From the NCBI GenBank assembly GCA_016840965.1, contig JAEORI010000329.1, positions 1-17,821 of the forward strand: a DNA stretch of 17,821 nt, in the 5' to 3' direction. Of this stretch, positions 1-6,205 are shown piece after piece; within the stretch, counting starts at the first letter, position 1, and each line of letters opens with the position of its first letter. The notes beneath the pieces are model-generated. The model did no database searches and was not told the DNA's origin. It saw nothing but the letters and a program-made list of their open reading frames with translations. The stretch is from Candidatus Thorarchaeota archaeon. GTDB lineage: Archaea > Asgardarchaeota > Thorarchaeia > Thorarchaeales > Thorarchaeaceae. A program made the position numbers and the translations under genes.

Positions 1-19
1 ATGGCAACAGCCCGATTGA

Positions 20-1147
20 CTATATCGTTTCCCGAGCTAGAGAAGTGAAGTTCTCACAACCATCCTCAGTTATCAAGATAACATCTGCGATTTTGACAGA
101 CCCAACACCTGCTACAAATCCAGTTGGCTGAATTGAAAGCACCATTCCAGGACGAAGAGATTGTTGAAGTTCCGGTACGATGTAGGGGGGTTCATAAAGA
201 TCTAGGCCAATTGAGTTACCGAGTGGCTGTAGGATTGTGTCAGAGGGATAGCTTCTACCAAGTTTCTTTAGAGTCTTTTCTGCTACATCTTTAATTTGCG
301 CTTCCGGTTTGAGTCGTTTCTCCAACACTCGTGCTGCATTAACTACGTATTCAAAGAGTTTCCTCTGTTTATTTGATGGTTTCCCAAGATGAATAGTCCT
401 AGCTACCTTGCCAAAATATCCAGAGTGACTCACTGTAAGATCCATCGATACAAATTGATCACTACTAATCCTTGATGCACCAGATTCTGCAAAGGGAAGA
501 TGAGCTTGAGGTCCAGATAAAACCGCGGCACGAATTCCACGTTTTTCAGCGCCTGCCATACGCATTGCTGCTTCAATCTCAAGAGAAGCTTCCTCTTCTG
601 ATTTCCCCGCAGTGACAATTTCAAGAGCAGTTCTAATCCCAATCTCTCCAATGTTGACAGCTCTGCGTATTGCATCAATCTCTGTAGCATCCTTGATTTG
701 TCTGAGCTTCCATAAACTTGGAGAGAAATCTTTGAATCCAGCCTCTGGAAGCAATTGTTTTAGTCTTTCGAACTCTTGTACTGACAACCAGTCATGTTGC
801 AACCCAATCATGCTACCTGCAAGACCTAATTCTTTCAGAATACCAGTGATTCGATCCCAAAAGGCTGTGCTACGACCTCGAAACCAGCCATCAAAGGTGG
901 GTTCATTGAATCCACGCACCTTAGAAATCATGGATTCTCTAGATGTTACTAATTCATGTTGTTCAGGAAGAATCAACTGTGGTTGGTTGCTATCGGTGAT
1001 CAAACAACCAATTGGTACCTCCACTCCTCGATATTGAAAACCAGTAAGGTATTGGATATCCTGTTTGCGTGTGGCAATTAATGCTGCAATCTCCTCCCTA
1101 CGCATAGCACGATGTACCTTGTCTAATCTTTGGGTTGTAAATTGCAT
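20..1147 (-). CDS. M24-family (aminopeptidase P/creatinase-like) protein with degenerate metal site
   Basis: This 375-aa protein has the two-part layout of prolidase/aminopeptidase P proteins: a creatinase-like N-terminal domain (about residues 1-145) and a C-terminal pita-bread domain (about 155-375). Recognisable family blocks are MDLTVSHSGYFGKVARTIHLG (about 235-255), GNSIGLDLYEPP (310-321), GMVLSIQP (334-341) and VKIADVILITEDG (351-363). In active members the five metal ligands are D, D, H, E, E. Here they align to D236, K247, N311, Q340 and A354, so four of five are changed, and the second family histidine (VHE) is Y318. The fold therefore looks preserved but dinuclear-metal peptidase activity is unlikely. 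It may be a binding protein or act on another substrate, as metal-free creatinase does. The ATG at 1147 is used; the upstream SD is weak (AGGATC). It lies downstream of tRNA-Arg(GCG) and ends in TAG. The family call is firm, the function unknown. Confidence 0.9.
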   Translation of the reverse strand: MQFTTQRLDKVHRAMRREEIAALIATRKQDIQYLTGFQYRGVEVPIGCLITDSNQPQLILPEQHELVTSRESMISKVRGFNEPTFDGWFRGRSTAFWDRITGILKELGLAGSMIGLQHDWLSVQEFERLKQLLPEAGFKDFSPSLWKLRQIKDATEIDAIRRAVNIGEIGIRTALEIVTAGKSEEEASLEIEAAMRMAGAEKRGIRAAVLSGPQAHLPFAESGASRISSDQFVSMDLTVSHSGYFGKVARTIHLGKPSNKQRKLFEYVVNAARVLEKRLKPEAQIKDVAEKTLKKLGRSYPSDTILQPLGNSIGLDLYEPPYIVPELQQSLRPGMVLSIQPTGFVAGVGSVKIADVILITEDGCENFTSLARETI

Positions 1148-1170
1148 GATCCTGGTCTCTCAAAGATTTC

Positions 1171-1185
1171 GGAGATTATATCTCC
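1171..1185. promoter_or_regulatory. Palindrome GGAGAT-TAT-ATCTCC around a TATA-like core
   Basis: Two perfect 6-bp arms flank a 3-nt spacer. On the minus strand the centre reads GATATAAT, a TATA-like core about 31 bp upstream of the M24-family ATG at 1147. A dimeric regulator binding here would cover the TATA box. It could be coincidence: the predicted transcript would be nearly leaderless, unlike most genes in this window. Confidence 0.3.
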
Positions 1186-1261
1186 ACCTGTTGTCGATTT
1201 TGGTACCACATTTAAGCTTCGTGTCGTGTGAATCTAAAGGTAAAATTTGAAGAAAGAGTGG

Positions 1262-1336
1262 CGGGACCGCCCGGATTTGAACCGGGGATAACCAACTCCG
1301 CAGGCTGGTGCCTTATCCAGGCTAGACTACGGCCCC
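1262..1336 (-). tRNA. tRNA-Arg (anticodon GCG)
   Basis: On the minus strand the 75-nt cloverleaf folds as acceptor GGGGCCG/CGGTCCC (one G-T wobble), D stem GTCT/AGGC, anticodon stem CCAGC/GTTGG with loop CTGCGGA (anticodon GCG, reading CGC and CGU), variable region TTATC, and T stem CCCGG/CCGGG with loop TTCAAAT. The discriminator is G, and CCA is encoded immediately after it (1261-1259). No intron is present. It differs from the tRNA at 1701-1775 at only two positions, 34 and 44. A TATA-like box lies 28 bp upstream. Confidence 0.95.
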
Positions 1337-1359
1337 ATTCAACGAGGGACCTTATTCAA

Positions 1360-1368
1360 CTTATAGAG
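1360..1368 (-). promoter_or_regulatory. TATA box of tRNA-Arg(GCG)
   Basis: The minus strand reads CTCTATAAG, centred about 28 bp before the tRNA 5' end at 1336. This is the expected archaeal TATA-to-start distance and suggests the tRNA has its own promoter rather than depending on the small gene upstream. Confidence 0.6.
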
Positions 1369-1412
1369 TCTTCGTTATGAAAAATAGACTAATTGTTTTT
1401 GTCTGTATTACA

Positions 1413-1619
1413 TCATGCAAGCTGTATTTCGAGAAGTTCTACAATTGCACGGCCTTTCTTTTTTGTAACGCGGAAAGTATGCTCTGACGTTTGCAGAATG
1501 AAATGTTCGCCCTCTTCCAAATTCTCGAGGACCGTTTTCCCCATTGGTCCATTGAGATATCTCGTGAATCTACTGACAACACGCTCTGTTGTCGAATCCC
1601 TTTCTTGTGAGAAACTCAT
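1413..1619 (-). CDS. Small protein of unknown function between two tRNA-Arg genes
   Basis: I do not recognise this 68-aa protein. It has a predicted helical, charged N-terminal half (residues 1-36) and a beta-like C-terminal half with alternating hydrophobic residues (HFILQTSEHTFRVTKKKGRA, 39-58). There is no cysteine motif, signal peptide or membrane segment. Evidence that it is real: the ATG at 1619 has a GAGGTT ribosome-binding site at 1626-1631, and a TATA-like GTTTAAAAG box (1659-1667) centred 44 bp upstream would give a leader of about 18 nt, the same spacing as several other genes here. It ends in TGA. The flanking tRNAs may be unrelated to its role. Confidence 0.65.
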   Translation of the reverse strand: MSFSQERDSTTERVVSRFTRYLNGPMGKTVLENLEEGEHFILQTSEHTFRVTKKKGRAIVELLEIQLA

Positions 1620-1658
1620 GCGGTAAACCTCACTTTCACAATATTCTATAAATGATGT

Positions 1659-1667
1659 CTTTTAAAC
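1659..1667 (-). promoter_or_regulatory. TATA box of the small gene at 1413-1619
   Basis: The minus strand reads GTTTAAAAG, centred about 44 bp upstream of the ATG at 1619, which predicts transcription starting near 1637. It lies just downstream of the T-containing 3' flank of tRNA-Arg(CCG). Confidence 0.5.
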
Positions 1668-1700
1668 TCCGAGAGTATAAAACGAAGCTAGTTTTAGTGG

Positions 1701-1775
1701 CGGGACCGCCCGGATTTGAACCGGGGATACCCAACTCCGGAGGCTGGTGCCTTATCCAGGCTAGACTACGGCCCC
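1701..1775 (-). tRNA. tRNA-Arg (anticodon CCG)
   Basis: The cloverleaf is the same as tRNA-Arg(GCG) at 1262-1336, but the anticodon loop is CTCCGGA, giving anticodon CCG (reads CGG), and position 44 is G instead of T. All stems are identical between the two genes. CCA is encoded at 1700-1698. A TATA-like CTTTAAAG box sits 26 bp upstream. The near identity indicates that one isoacceptor arose by recent tandem duplication of the other, or that the copies are homogenised by gene conversion. Confidence 0.95.
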
Positions 1776-1797
1776 AAAAGCTTGTCATTATTGAGTT

Positions 1798-1805
1798 CTT
1801 TAAAG
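1798..1805 (-). promoter_or_regulatory. TATA box of tRNA-Arg(CCG)
   Basis: The palindromic CTTTAAAG is centred 26 bp before the tRNA 5' end at 1775. It lies immediately downstream of the stop codon of the regulator gene at 1816, so the tRNA has an independent promoter. Confidence 0.65.
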
Positions 1806-1815
1806 ATTTGCTTAA

Positions 1816-2337
1816 TCAGACTATGATGTGTTCTAGGCCAGTGATCCACCACGCACCTCGTTTGTTCTTGACAAACCCTTTCTTATATTCTAAAACGGTA
1901 GTACCAAAGAGTGATTGTGCCCGATTGTTTAACCTATCAATTCTGTCAAGGATGGTCCGTCGTTTTTCACTGTCACCGAGGAGGTCTTCAGCCAATTCAG
2001 GTGTAGTTGCGCCTTCATTTCTGATGAAATATGCTAGAAGCTTACGGTCCAGTTCATCAGTACATAGTTCATTACGTGCTTTATCATTTAATTCGCTTAG
2101 CTGGAAACTCGTTGAACGTGAGTTCTCAAGATGCTTTACTCGGTTCTTCAATTCGTCTACATCGCGTACTAGATCATAAACAATGGGCGGCAGCTCTTCA
2201 TCCAATCTCCATACTATCGCGTCATGGATGAATCTCTGACGACCTCTTTCCCCTGCAAGCTGATCAATTCGGTCTAATAGCTCCATATCAATTCGAAAAC
2301 GGATACTAACGAACTCACGCTGCTTTTTCTTGCTCAT
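1816..2337 (-). CDS. Ribbon-helix-helix plus winged-helix DNA-binding protein
   Basis: Predicted transcription regulator, 173 aa from the ATG at 2337. Residues 9-48 look like a ribbon-helix-helix (CopG/MetJ-type) domain: a short beta strand (FVSIRFRI) followed by two helices. Residues about 52-75 form a charged, heptad-like linker suited to a coiled coil. Residues about 95-165 look like a winged helix: helices in LDRKLLAYFIRNEGATTPEL, a recognition-helix region (SEKRRTILDRIDRLNNRA) and a wing (TTVLEYKKGFVKNKRGAWWI). Two DNA-binding modules in one chain suggest a dimer contacting an extended operator. A GTG five codons upstream (2352) is an alternative start; neither start has a good SD. It is divergent from the acidic-tail gene at 2472 and could regulate it. 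It ends in TGA. The domain calls come from sequence pattern only. Confidence 0.75.
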   Translation of the reverse strand: MSKKKQREFVSIRFRIDMELLDRIDQLAGERGRQRFIHDAIVWRLDEELPPIVYDLVRDVDELKNRVKHLENSRSTSFQLSELNDKARNELCTDELDRKLLAYFIRNEGATTPELAEDLLGDSEKRRTILDRIDRLNNRAQSLFGTTVLEYKKGFVKNKRGAWWITGLEHIIV

Positions 2338-2423
2338 CACGAAACCACACACAGGTTTTGATTACACATCAATTGCACCTACAATGAAGGAGAAAAGGCT
2401 TGTCTTAGTTGTGCCCGACACAG

Positions 2424-2431
2424 TTATAAAA
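2424..2431 (+). promoter_or_regulatory. TATA box of the basic/acidic protein gene
   Basis: TTATAAAA is centred 44.5 bp before the ATG at 2472, predicting a start near 2453 and a 19-nt leader that contains the GGTGAT ribosome-binding site. Confidence 0.6.
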
Positions 2432-2471
2432 CAATCACAAAGTGACGCAGTGAAGGCGACGGTGATACGAT

Positions 2472-2888
2472 ATGGTAAACAAGGAAAAAGCCATCAAACG
2501 TGAATTGACTCGTCTCAGAAAGACCCAGAATCCTGAACAGATTGATTTTAGAAGAATGCGGAAAATTCGTTCCGCTAAGACAAGTCTATGGAAACTCAAA
2601 CGAAAACAGACCGTCGCTTCTGTAAAAGTGGCTACTGCTGAGAAAAAGAAGACAACCAAAGTAAAACCTGCAAAGAAGCCAAAGATGAAAGAACCAGAGC
2701 TCGAAATTATTGAAGAAGAACCAGAATTAGAGGTCTTTGAAGAAGACTTGGAACTTGAGGAAGAGCCAGAATTAGAAGTAATCGAGGACGAACCTGAACT
2801 AGAAGAGATCAGTGAAGACCTCGAAGACTTGTATTCCTATGATGAGGATATCGATGAAGAGGACTTTGACGAGGAGGAGTCCGAGTAA
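2472..2888 (+). CDS. Polyampholyte protein: basic N-terminus, repetitive acidic tail
   Basis: This 138-aa protein of unknown family has three zones. Residues 1-47 are strongly basic and probably helical (KRELTRLRKTQNPEQ, RRMRKIRSAK). Residues 48-73 are a Lys/Ala/Pro-rich linker resembling histone H1-type tails (TTKVKPAKKPK). Residues 74-138 are almost entirely Glu/Asp with hydrophobic spacing and contain a 9-residue PELEVIEEE-like repeat. There is no signal peptide or membrane segment. The ATG is preceded by GGTGAT (2461-2466) and a TATA box at 2424-2431, so the gene is well supported despite low complexity. The charge layout could suit a nucleic-acid or basic-protein binding role (chaperone-like), but that is speculation. 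It ends in TAA and is divergent from the RHH/winged-helix gene. Confidence 0.75.
   Translation: MVNKEKAIKRELTRLRKTQNPEQIDFRRMRKIRSAKTSLWKLKRKQTVASVKVATAEKKKTTKVKPAKKPKMKEPELEIIEEEPELEVFEEDLELEEEPELEVIEDEPELEEISEDLEDLYSYDEDIDEEDFDEEESE
2691..2804 (+). repeat. In-frame PELE nonapeptide repeats (27-nt period)
   Basis: Inside the acidic tail the motif E-P-E-L-E-(I/V)-(I/F)-E-(E/D) recurs at residues 75, 84, 93 (as LELE), 99 and 108. The steps are 9, 9, 6 and 9 residues, so a 27-nt unit has been duplicated and one copy has lost three codons. The DNA copies differ at synonymous sites (for example gagctcgaa, gaattagag, gaactagaa), so the array is not very recent. Confidence 0.7.
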
Positions 2889-2976
2889 GTCTATCTGATT
2901 CGTTGAAAACTTATGAAAAAGAATAAGACCGAGGATACCATTGCAGTTTGTGTTCGCAGCGGACTGCGGTGATATC

Positions 2977-3807
2977 ATGACCAATCTTCTAGAACTAGTT
3001 AAACGCCTGAACGAAATATCGCCAAGAGAGTATACAATTTGGGGGCTAGAGAGTCGAGTTGAGATAGGCCCTCAGACTGAAACAGAACAGGCAAATACGA
3101 CGATCAATAGAATCCTGATTGCTACATATCCATCAGCGCGGGTGGTCACAAAAGCTACACAGGACAAGGCTAATCTTCTAATCACATATCGGCCACTATT
3201 TCCTTTTGCTATAGATAGATTATCGGGCTTGGATCTTGTGAGAGTCCGGTTATTAACAAAGAATTACATATCCTCCTATGTTATCGGAAGCGGATGGCTC
3301 TGTAAGAGAGATGGTATGAATGATGCCCTTGTGGAATCTCTTGGGTTCAAAAAGGGAGGTGAGTTCATGGCTGAAAGCGACTACGGGGAACTCGTATCTA
3401 TCGGAAGGGTCTGTAAACCGCCAGGTGTGAAGAACCAGTCAGGCTTTGTCAATTACATAGCTGAAAAAATGCGTTTAGATACTGTTCTGTTTTCGGGAGA
3501 CCTAGATGATGAGGTCAGGGATGTCCTAGTTATTGCAGGAAACTACGTGGACATGCCAGAGCTAATTAGTGCTAAGAACCAAGATTTAGAAACATTAGTT
3601 ACAGGGGAGCTTTCTCCAGAAATTAGGTTACTTGCTAATGAAGAAGGAATCAATACATTAGAACTTGGCACATTCGCGACGGAAGAACCAGGGATGAAGC
3701 GATTAAGAGATATTATTAGTCTTGATTTTCCTGAGATGAAAGTTGAGTTCACAGAGTCAGGAGTTTTGGCTCGAGCTTTGAGACCCTATAAAGACGATAT
3801 GGCATAA
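2977..3807 (+). CDS. NIF3/DUF34-family protein with degenerate metal-binding site
   Basis: Its layout matches NIF3 (YbgI/YqfO) proteins: an N-terminal half with the region that normally carries the HHP motif, and a C-terminal half with VTGELSPEIRLLANEEGINTLELGTFATE, equivalent to the family's TG-E...GHYATE block. The usual dinuclear ligands are mostly missing. HH is Y71-R72 (LITYRPLFP), the aHtnlD motif is replaced by VIGSGWLCK (about 102-110), and the His of GHyaTE is T232; only the final Glu (E236) remains. The start is placed at the ATG at 2977 because cGGTGAT lies 3 nt upstream; an in-frame TTG at 2941 would extend it by 12 residues without support. Length 276 aa, slightly longer than YbgI. 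NIF3 biochemistry is poorly defined and this copy probably lacks the metal centre. It ends 6 bp before the convergent DUF89 gene. Confidence 0.85.
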   Translation: MTNLLELVKRLNEISPREYTIWGLESRVEIGPQTETEQANTTINRILIATYPSARVVTKATQDKANLLITYRPLFPFAIDRLSGLDLVRVRLLTKNYISSYVIGSGWLCKRDGMNDALVESLGFKKGGEFMAESDYGELVSIGRVCKPPGVKNQSGFVNYIAEKMRLDTVLFSGDLDDEVRDVLVIAGNYVDMPELISAKNQDLETLVTGELSPEIRLLANEEGINTLELGTFATEEPGMKRLRDIISLDFPEMKVEFTESGVLARALRPYKDDMA

Positions 3808-3813
3808 TACCAG

Positions 3814-4752
3814 CTAATTCCTACTTTTAGGCATCCGTATCAGAACGACGTTTTTGTTCCTAGGAACGCCAATATGTTGAGCCACAGGATTACACTTTGT
3901 CCTCATAATATGGACAATCGGACAGGACGGCTCAAACTCTGTCAGTGACTCGTAATTGCCCATGCCCTTTGCAATAATTAGGTCAGCAGATGAGAACAAT
4001 TTATTGAACTCTTCAGAAGTACGCTCCAAGTTTACTCCAATCGCAGCTGCACCAGTATCGCGTACTTCATCAGCACACTCAGATAGCCCAACTTCAATAG
4101 CATCAATCATTGTTGCATCATTTAATACAGGACCGCCCTTCACCACAGCGACAACTTTTGCACCGCGGCGTTTTATCTCACGGATTAGAATCATGTCCAA
4201 AACAAGTTCACCGGCATTGTCCATTAGATAGAGGACTTCATCTACTTCCTGAAGGATTGTTCTGAATTCATCGACTTGGTCAATCACAAGGTCCGTTTCT
4301 ACATTGTCGAGAATTACACGTAGCTCGTCAAGACTGAATTCCCGGCCAGAAACATCAAACTCAATGGCGTTCGCTGCTGCAGTAATCAATGTTGCAGTAC
4401 GAAATCTCTTCTTTGGATCTTTATGTTCTTCTACAAGTTTCTGAAGGTCCGGCAGTATATTCAGTGCGAGTTCATTAGACTGATGTTTGAGGTCTCTATA
4501 AGGGTCATTACCAGTCATTTTCTGGACAAGCAGGTCTCTGTCGGTACCAATATGACTTGGAACTGCATCACTATTGAAATTCTCACTAAGGAATTGGGTC
4601 ATAGCCTCAACTACTTTCATTCTGAGATCGGGGTCATCAGTAGCTAGCTTCACTTGGTTGACTGCTCTCTCGAGCAAACAGTGAGCACATTCCAAGGTCA
4701 CCTTCAAATTGACTCGCCTACTCGCAGCGTTTTGTTGCTGGTGAAAAACCAT
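3814..4752 (-). CDS. DUF89 family (ARMT1-like) metal-dependent phosphatase, archaeal type
   Basis: Member of the DUF89 damage-control phosphatases, which in characterised cases remove phosphate from sugar phosphates or cofactor-related metabolites with a divalent metal. Diagnostic motifs are YLMDNAGELVLD (DNAGE 178-182), KGGPVLNDAT (N211, D212) and IAKGMGNYE (261-268), supplying the family's Asp/Asn metal ligands and phosphate-binding residues. An ECAHC pair (C22, C25) near the N-terminus is typical of archaeal members. The ATG at 4752 gives 312 aa and lies 10 bp after the tpiA stop, implying co-transcription. An in-frame TTG at 4707 with AGGCGAG five nt upstream would give the more usual start MKVTLECAHC and deserves consideration. 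It ends in TAG. The substrate is unknown; the tpiA context suggests a phosphorylated sugar. Confidence 0.88.
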   Translation of the reverse strand: MVFHQQQNAASRRVNLKVTLECAHCLLERAVNQVKLATDDPDLRMKVVEAMTQFLSENFNSDAVPSHIGTDRDLLVQKMTGNDPYRDLKHQSNELALNILPDLQKLVEEHKDPKKRFRTATLITAAANAIEFDVSGREFSLDELRVILDNVETDLVIDQVDEFRTILQEVDEVLYLMDNAGELVLDMILIREIKRRGAKVVAVVKGGPVLNDATMIDAIEVGLSECADEVRDTGAAAIGVNLERTSEEFNKLFSSADLIIAKGMGNYESLTEFEPSCPIVHIMRTKCNPVAQHIGVPRNKNVVLIRMPKSRN

Positions 4753-4762
4753 GCGGAATGTA

Positions 4763-5446
4763 CTATTTTCGTATGGGACCGATGAGACTCTTTAAGACAT
4801 CAATAGGCTTGTCAGAGTTGGCTACAGCTGAAGCTAGAAGAACTCCTTGGGAGCCCAGCTTAATAGCTGCAGACACATCATCACCATTGCTGATACCGGC
4901 TCCACAAAGTATGACAACATCCTTGTTCACACGCCGGATCAACTCAACAGTTCCGCTAATCACCTCAGGTTGAGCTTGTGAAACCGAGATTCCTGTGCCG
5001 ATGAGTTCTGGAGGTTCTACTGCTACTGAGTTTGGTCTCATTGTCGCAGCTGCAACACTTACTGCAGGATTATTTGGACACACGACTGTGTATAGTTTCA
5101 ACTTTTGTGCTTTAGTCACTGCCATTTCTACATCTGCTAGTTCCATCCTGTTCTCAGAGTGATTGAGAAGCGTTCCGGAGCAACCAGCCTCTACAAGTGC
5201 TTCTCCTAAAACATGACCAGTGAATCGTCCTTGGTCACCGGGGTCCATGTGCTGAGAAAACACTGGAATGTCAACAGTCTGGGCGATTCTATAAAGATCA
5301 GTAATTTGGGGAGCTACTACAATTGGCACACCGAATTCTTGTGAAACAGATTCGCACGTCTTAGCAAGTGTTACCGCTTTTTCACCAGTTGCTTTAGAAT
5401 ATGTCTTGAAATTGATTATGACTACTGGAGTCTTGATTTTGGGCAA
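4763..5446 (-). CDS. tpiA: Triosephosphate isomerase (archaeal type)
   Basis: Interconverts dihydroxyacetone phosphate and glyceraldehyde 3-phosphate. The catalytic motifs are all present: NFKTY near the N-terminus (Asn and Lys), NHSENR (electrophilic His), EPPELIGTG (catalytic Glu and the flexible phosphate-binding loop) and CGAGISNGDD, then a GVLLASAV phosphate-binding segment. The length, 227 aa, is the short archaeal form, about 20-25 residues less than bacterial and eukaryotic enzymes. I choose the TTG at 5446 over the ATG at 5467: GGGGGT (5453-5458) sits 6 nt upstream of the TTG, and the TATA box (5487-5494) predicts transcription starting near 5465, which leaves the ATG at or before the mRNA 5' end. 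The first gene of a probable tpiA-DUF89 operon. A 15-nt palindrome overlies the promoter. It ends in TAG. Confidence 0.95.
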   Translation of the reverse strand: MPKIKTPVVIINFKTYSKATGEKAVTLAKTCESVSQEFGVPIVVAPQITDLYRIAQTVDIPVFSQHMDPGDQGRFTGHVLGEALVEAGCSGTLLNHSENRMELADVEMAVTKAQKLKLYTVVCPNNPAVSVAAATMRPNSVAVEPPELIGTGISVSQAQPEVISGTVELIRRVNKDVVILCGAGISNGDDVSAAIKLGSQGVLLASAVANSDKPIDVLKSLIGPIRK

Positions 5447-5471
5447 GATACTACCCCCTAAACACATGAGG

Positions 5472-5486
5472 TGGGCATAATGCCCA
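5472..5486. promoter_or_regulatory. Candidate operator: palindrome TGGGCATAATGCCCA upstream of tpiA
   Basis: A perfect 15-nt palindrome (7-bp arms, one central base) lies between the TATA box (5487-5494) and the predicted tpiA transcription start (about 5465). In archaea a repressor bound there would block polymerase recruitment. I saw no second copy in the other intergenic regions I inspected, including those of the two aldolase genes. Confidence 0.5.
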
Positions 5487-5494
5487 ATTTTAAA
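5487..5494 (-). promoter_or_regulatory. tpiA: TATA box of tpiA
   Basis: The minus strand reads TTTAAAAT, centred 45 bp before the TTG start at 5446, matching the TATA-to-start spacing of several other genes in the window. Confidence 0.6.
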
Positions 5495-5531
5495 CTATTG
5501 ATAGCATGACATAGGTGTCTGGTTGGTCAAC

Positions 5532-6107
5532 TTATCTTGCAGCACCAATAAGTAACTTCAAGACCGGAACCCGAGCATATCCTCTTCGATTCAAGTCAGT
5601 AATCGGCTTTCGTGCTTCAATCTTGATGAATTTTCCAGCTTCAGAGGTCTTGTAGTATTTCAAGTAGATTTTTGAGAAATGTGAGAAAGTTGCTGCATTA
5701 AGCAATTCAGCAACCGCATCATTTGAGATTCTAATGTGTGCGTCTTCATCAGTTGCTTTACCAACTTTGGTTTCAATCTGCCCGAGTGGAGCTTTTGCTA
5801 TCCAGAACCTTTCACCCATAGCCATAAACTCAAGCATGAACTCATGAGTTCCCTCAAGACCTTCAGCCATAACGGGATCTTTAAGCATGTACACCAAACG
5901 GGCTTGAATCGAGTCATGATACGGGATTGTATCCTCTCTGCCTTCTGGTGCATGCTCTAGAATTTCAGGTTCCATGACTTTTTCTTCTTCTTCAATCACT
6001 TCAGCTTCAGTTGGAGTTTCTTCTTTAATTTCAGTGGCGATTTCGTCTTCAGGTGTCGACTCAGTTTCTTCATCGTCTTTCTTTTTTCGTCGGAAGAATC
6101 TTGACAT
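5532..6107 (-). CDS. Unknown protein: charged N-terminus and possible SCP2-like domain
   Basis: A 191-aa protein. Residues 1-10 are basic (MSRFFRRKKK) and 11-60 are a low-complexity Glu/Thr/Pro-rich acidic stretch, probably disordered. Residues about 62-191 are a folded alpha/beta domain. The segment DAHIRISNDAVAELLNAATF (122-141) and the following FSHFSKIYLKYYKTS weakly resemble SCP2-type sterol-carrier domains, in which a strand pair is followed by a helix lining a lipid pocket; I regard this as a suggestion only. No signal peptide or membrane segment, so it is probably cytosolic. The ATG at 6107 has AGGAG 12 nt upstream. It lies between the small RHH gene and the tpiA promoter, all on the minus strand, and ends in TAA. 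Its basic-then-acidic N-terminus echoes the protein at 2472-2888, but they are not obviously homologous. Confidence 0.75.
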   Translation of the reverse strand: MSRFFRRKKKDDEETESTPEDEIATEIKEETPTEAEVIEEEEKVMEPEILEHAPEGREDTIPYHDSIQARLVYMLKDPVMAEGLEGTHEFMLEFMAMGERFWIAKAPLGQIETKVGKATDEDAHIRISNDAVAELLNAATFSHFSKIYLKYYKTSEAGKFIKIEARKPITDLNRRGYARVPVLKLLIGAAR

Positions 6108-6205
6108 ATTCGCATTCGCTCCTAATCAAGAGAGAGCAATATTTGTCCCCGTCTTGCTCCTGCATTTGTAGCGAGCAGTTGTAGAAAAAGATAGCTCAGT
6201 TGTAT

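Noticed and set aside
4758..4973. Plus-strand ORF within tpiA and similar opposite-strand ORFs, for example 612-1037 and 1652-2179
   Set aside because: They lie antisense to well-supported genes or across a tRNA, lack SD and promoter signals, and have no recognisable motifs.
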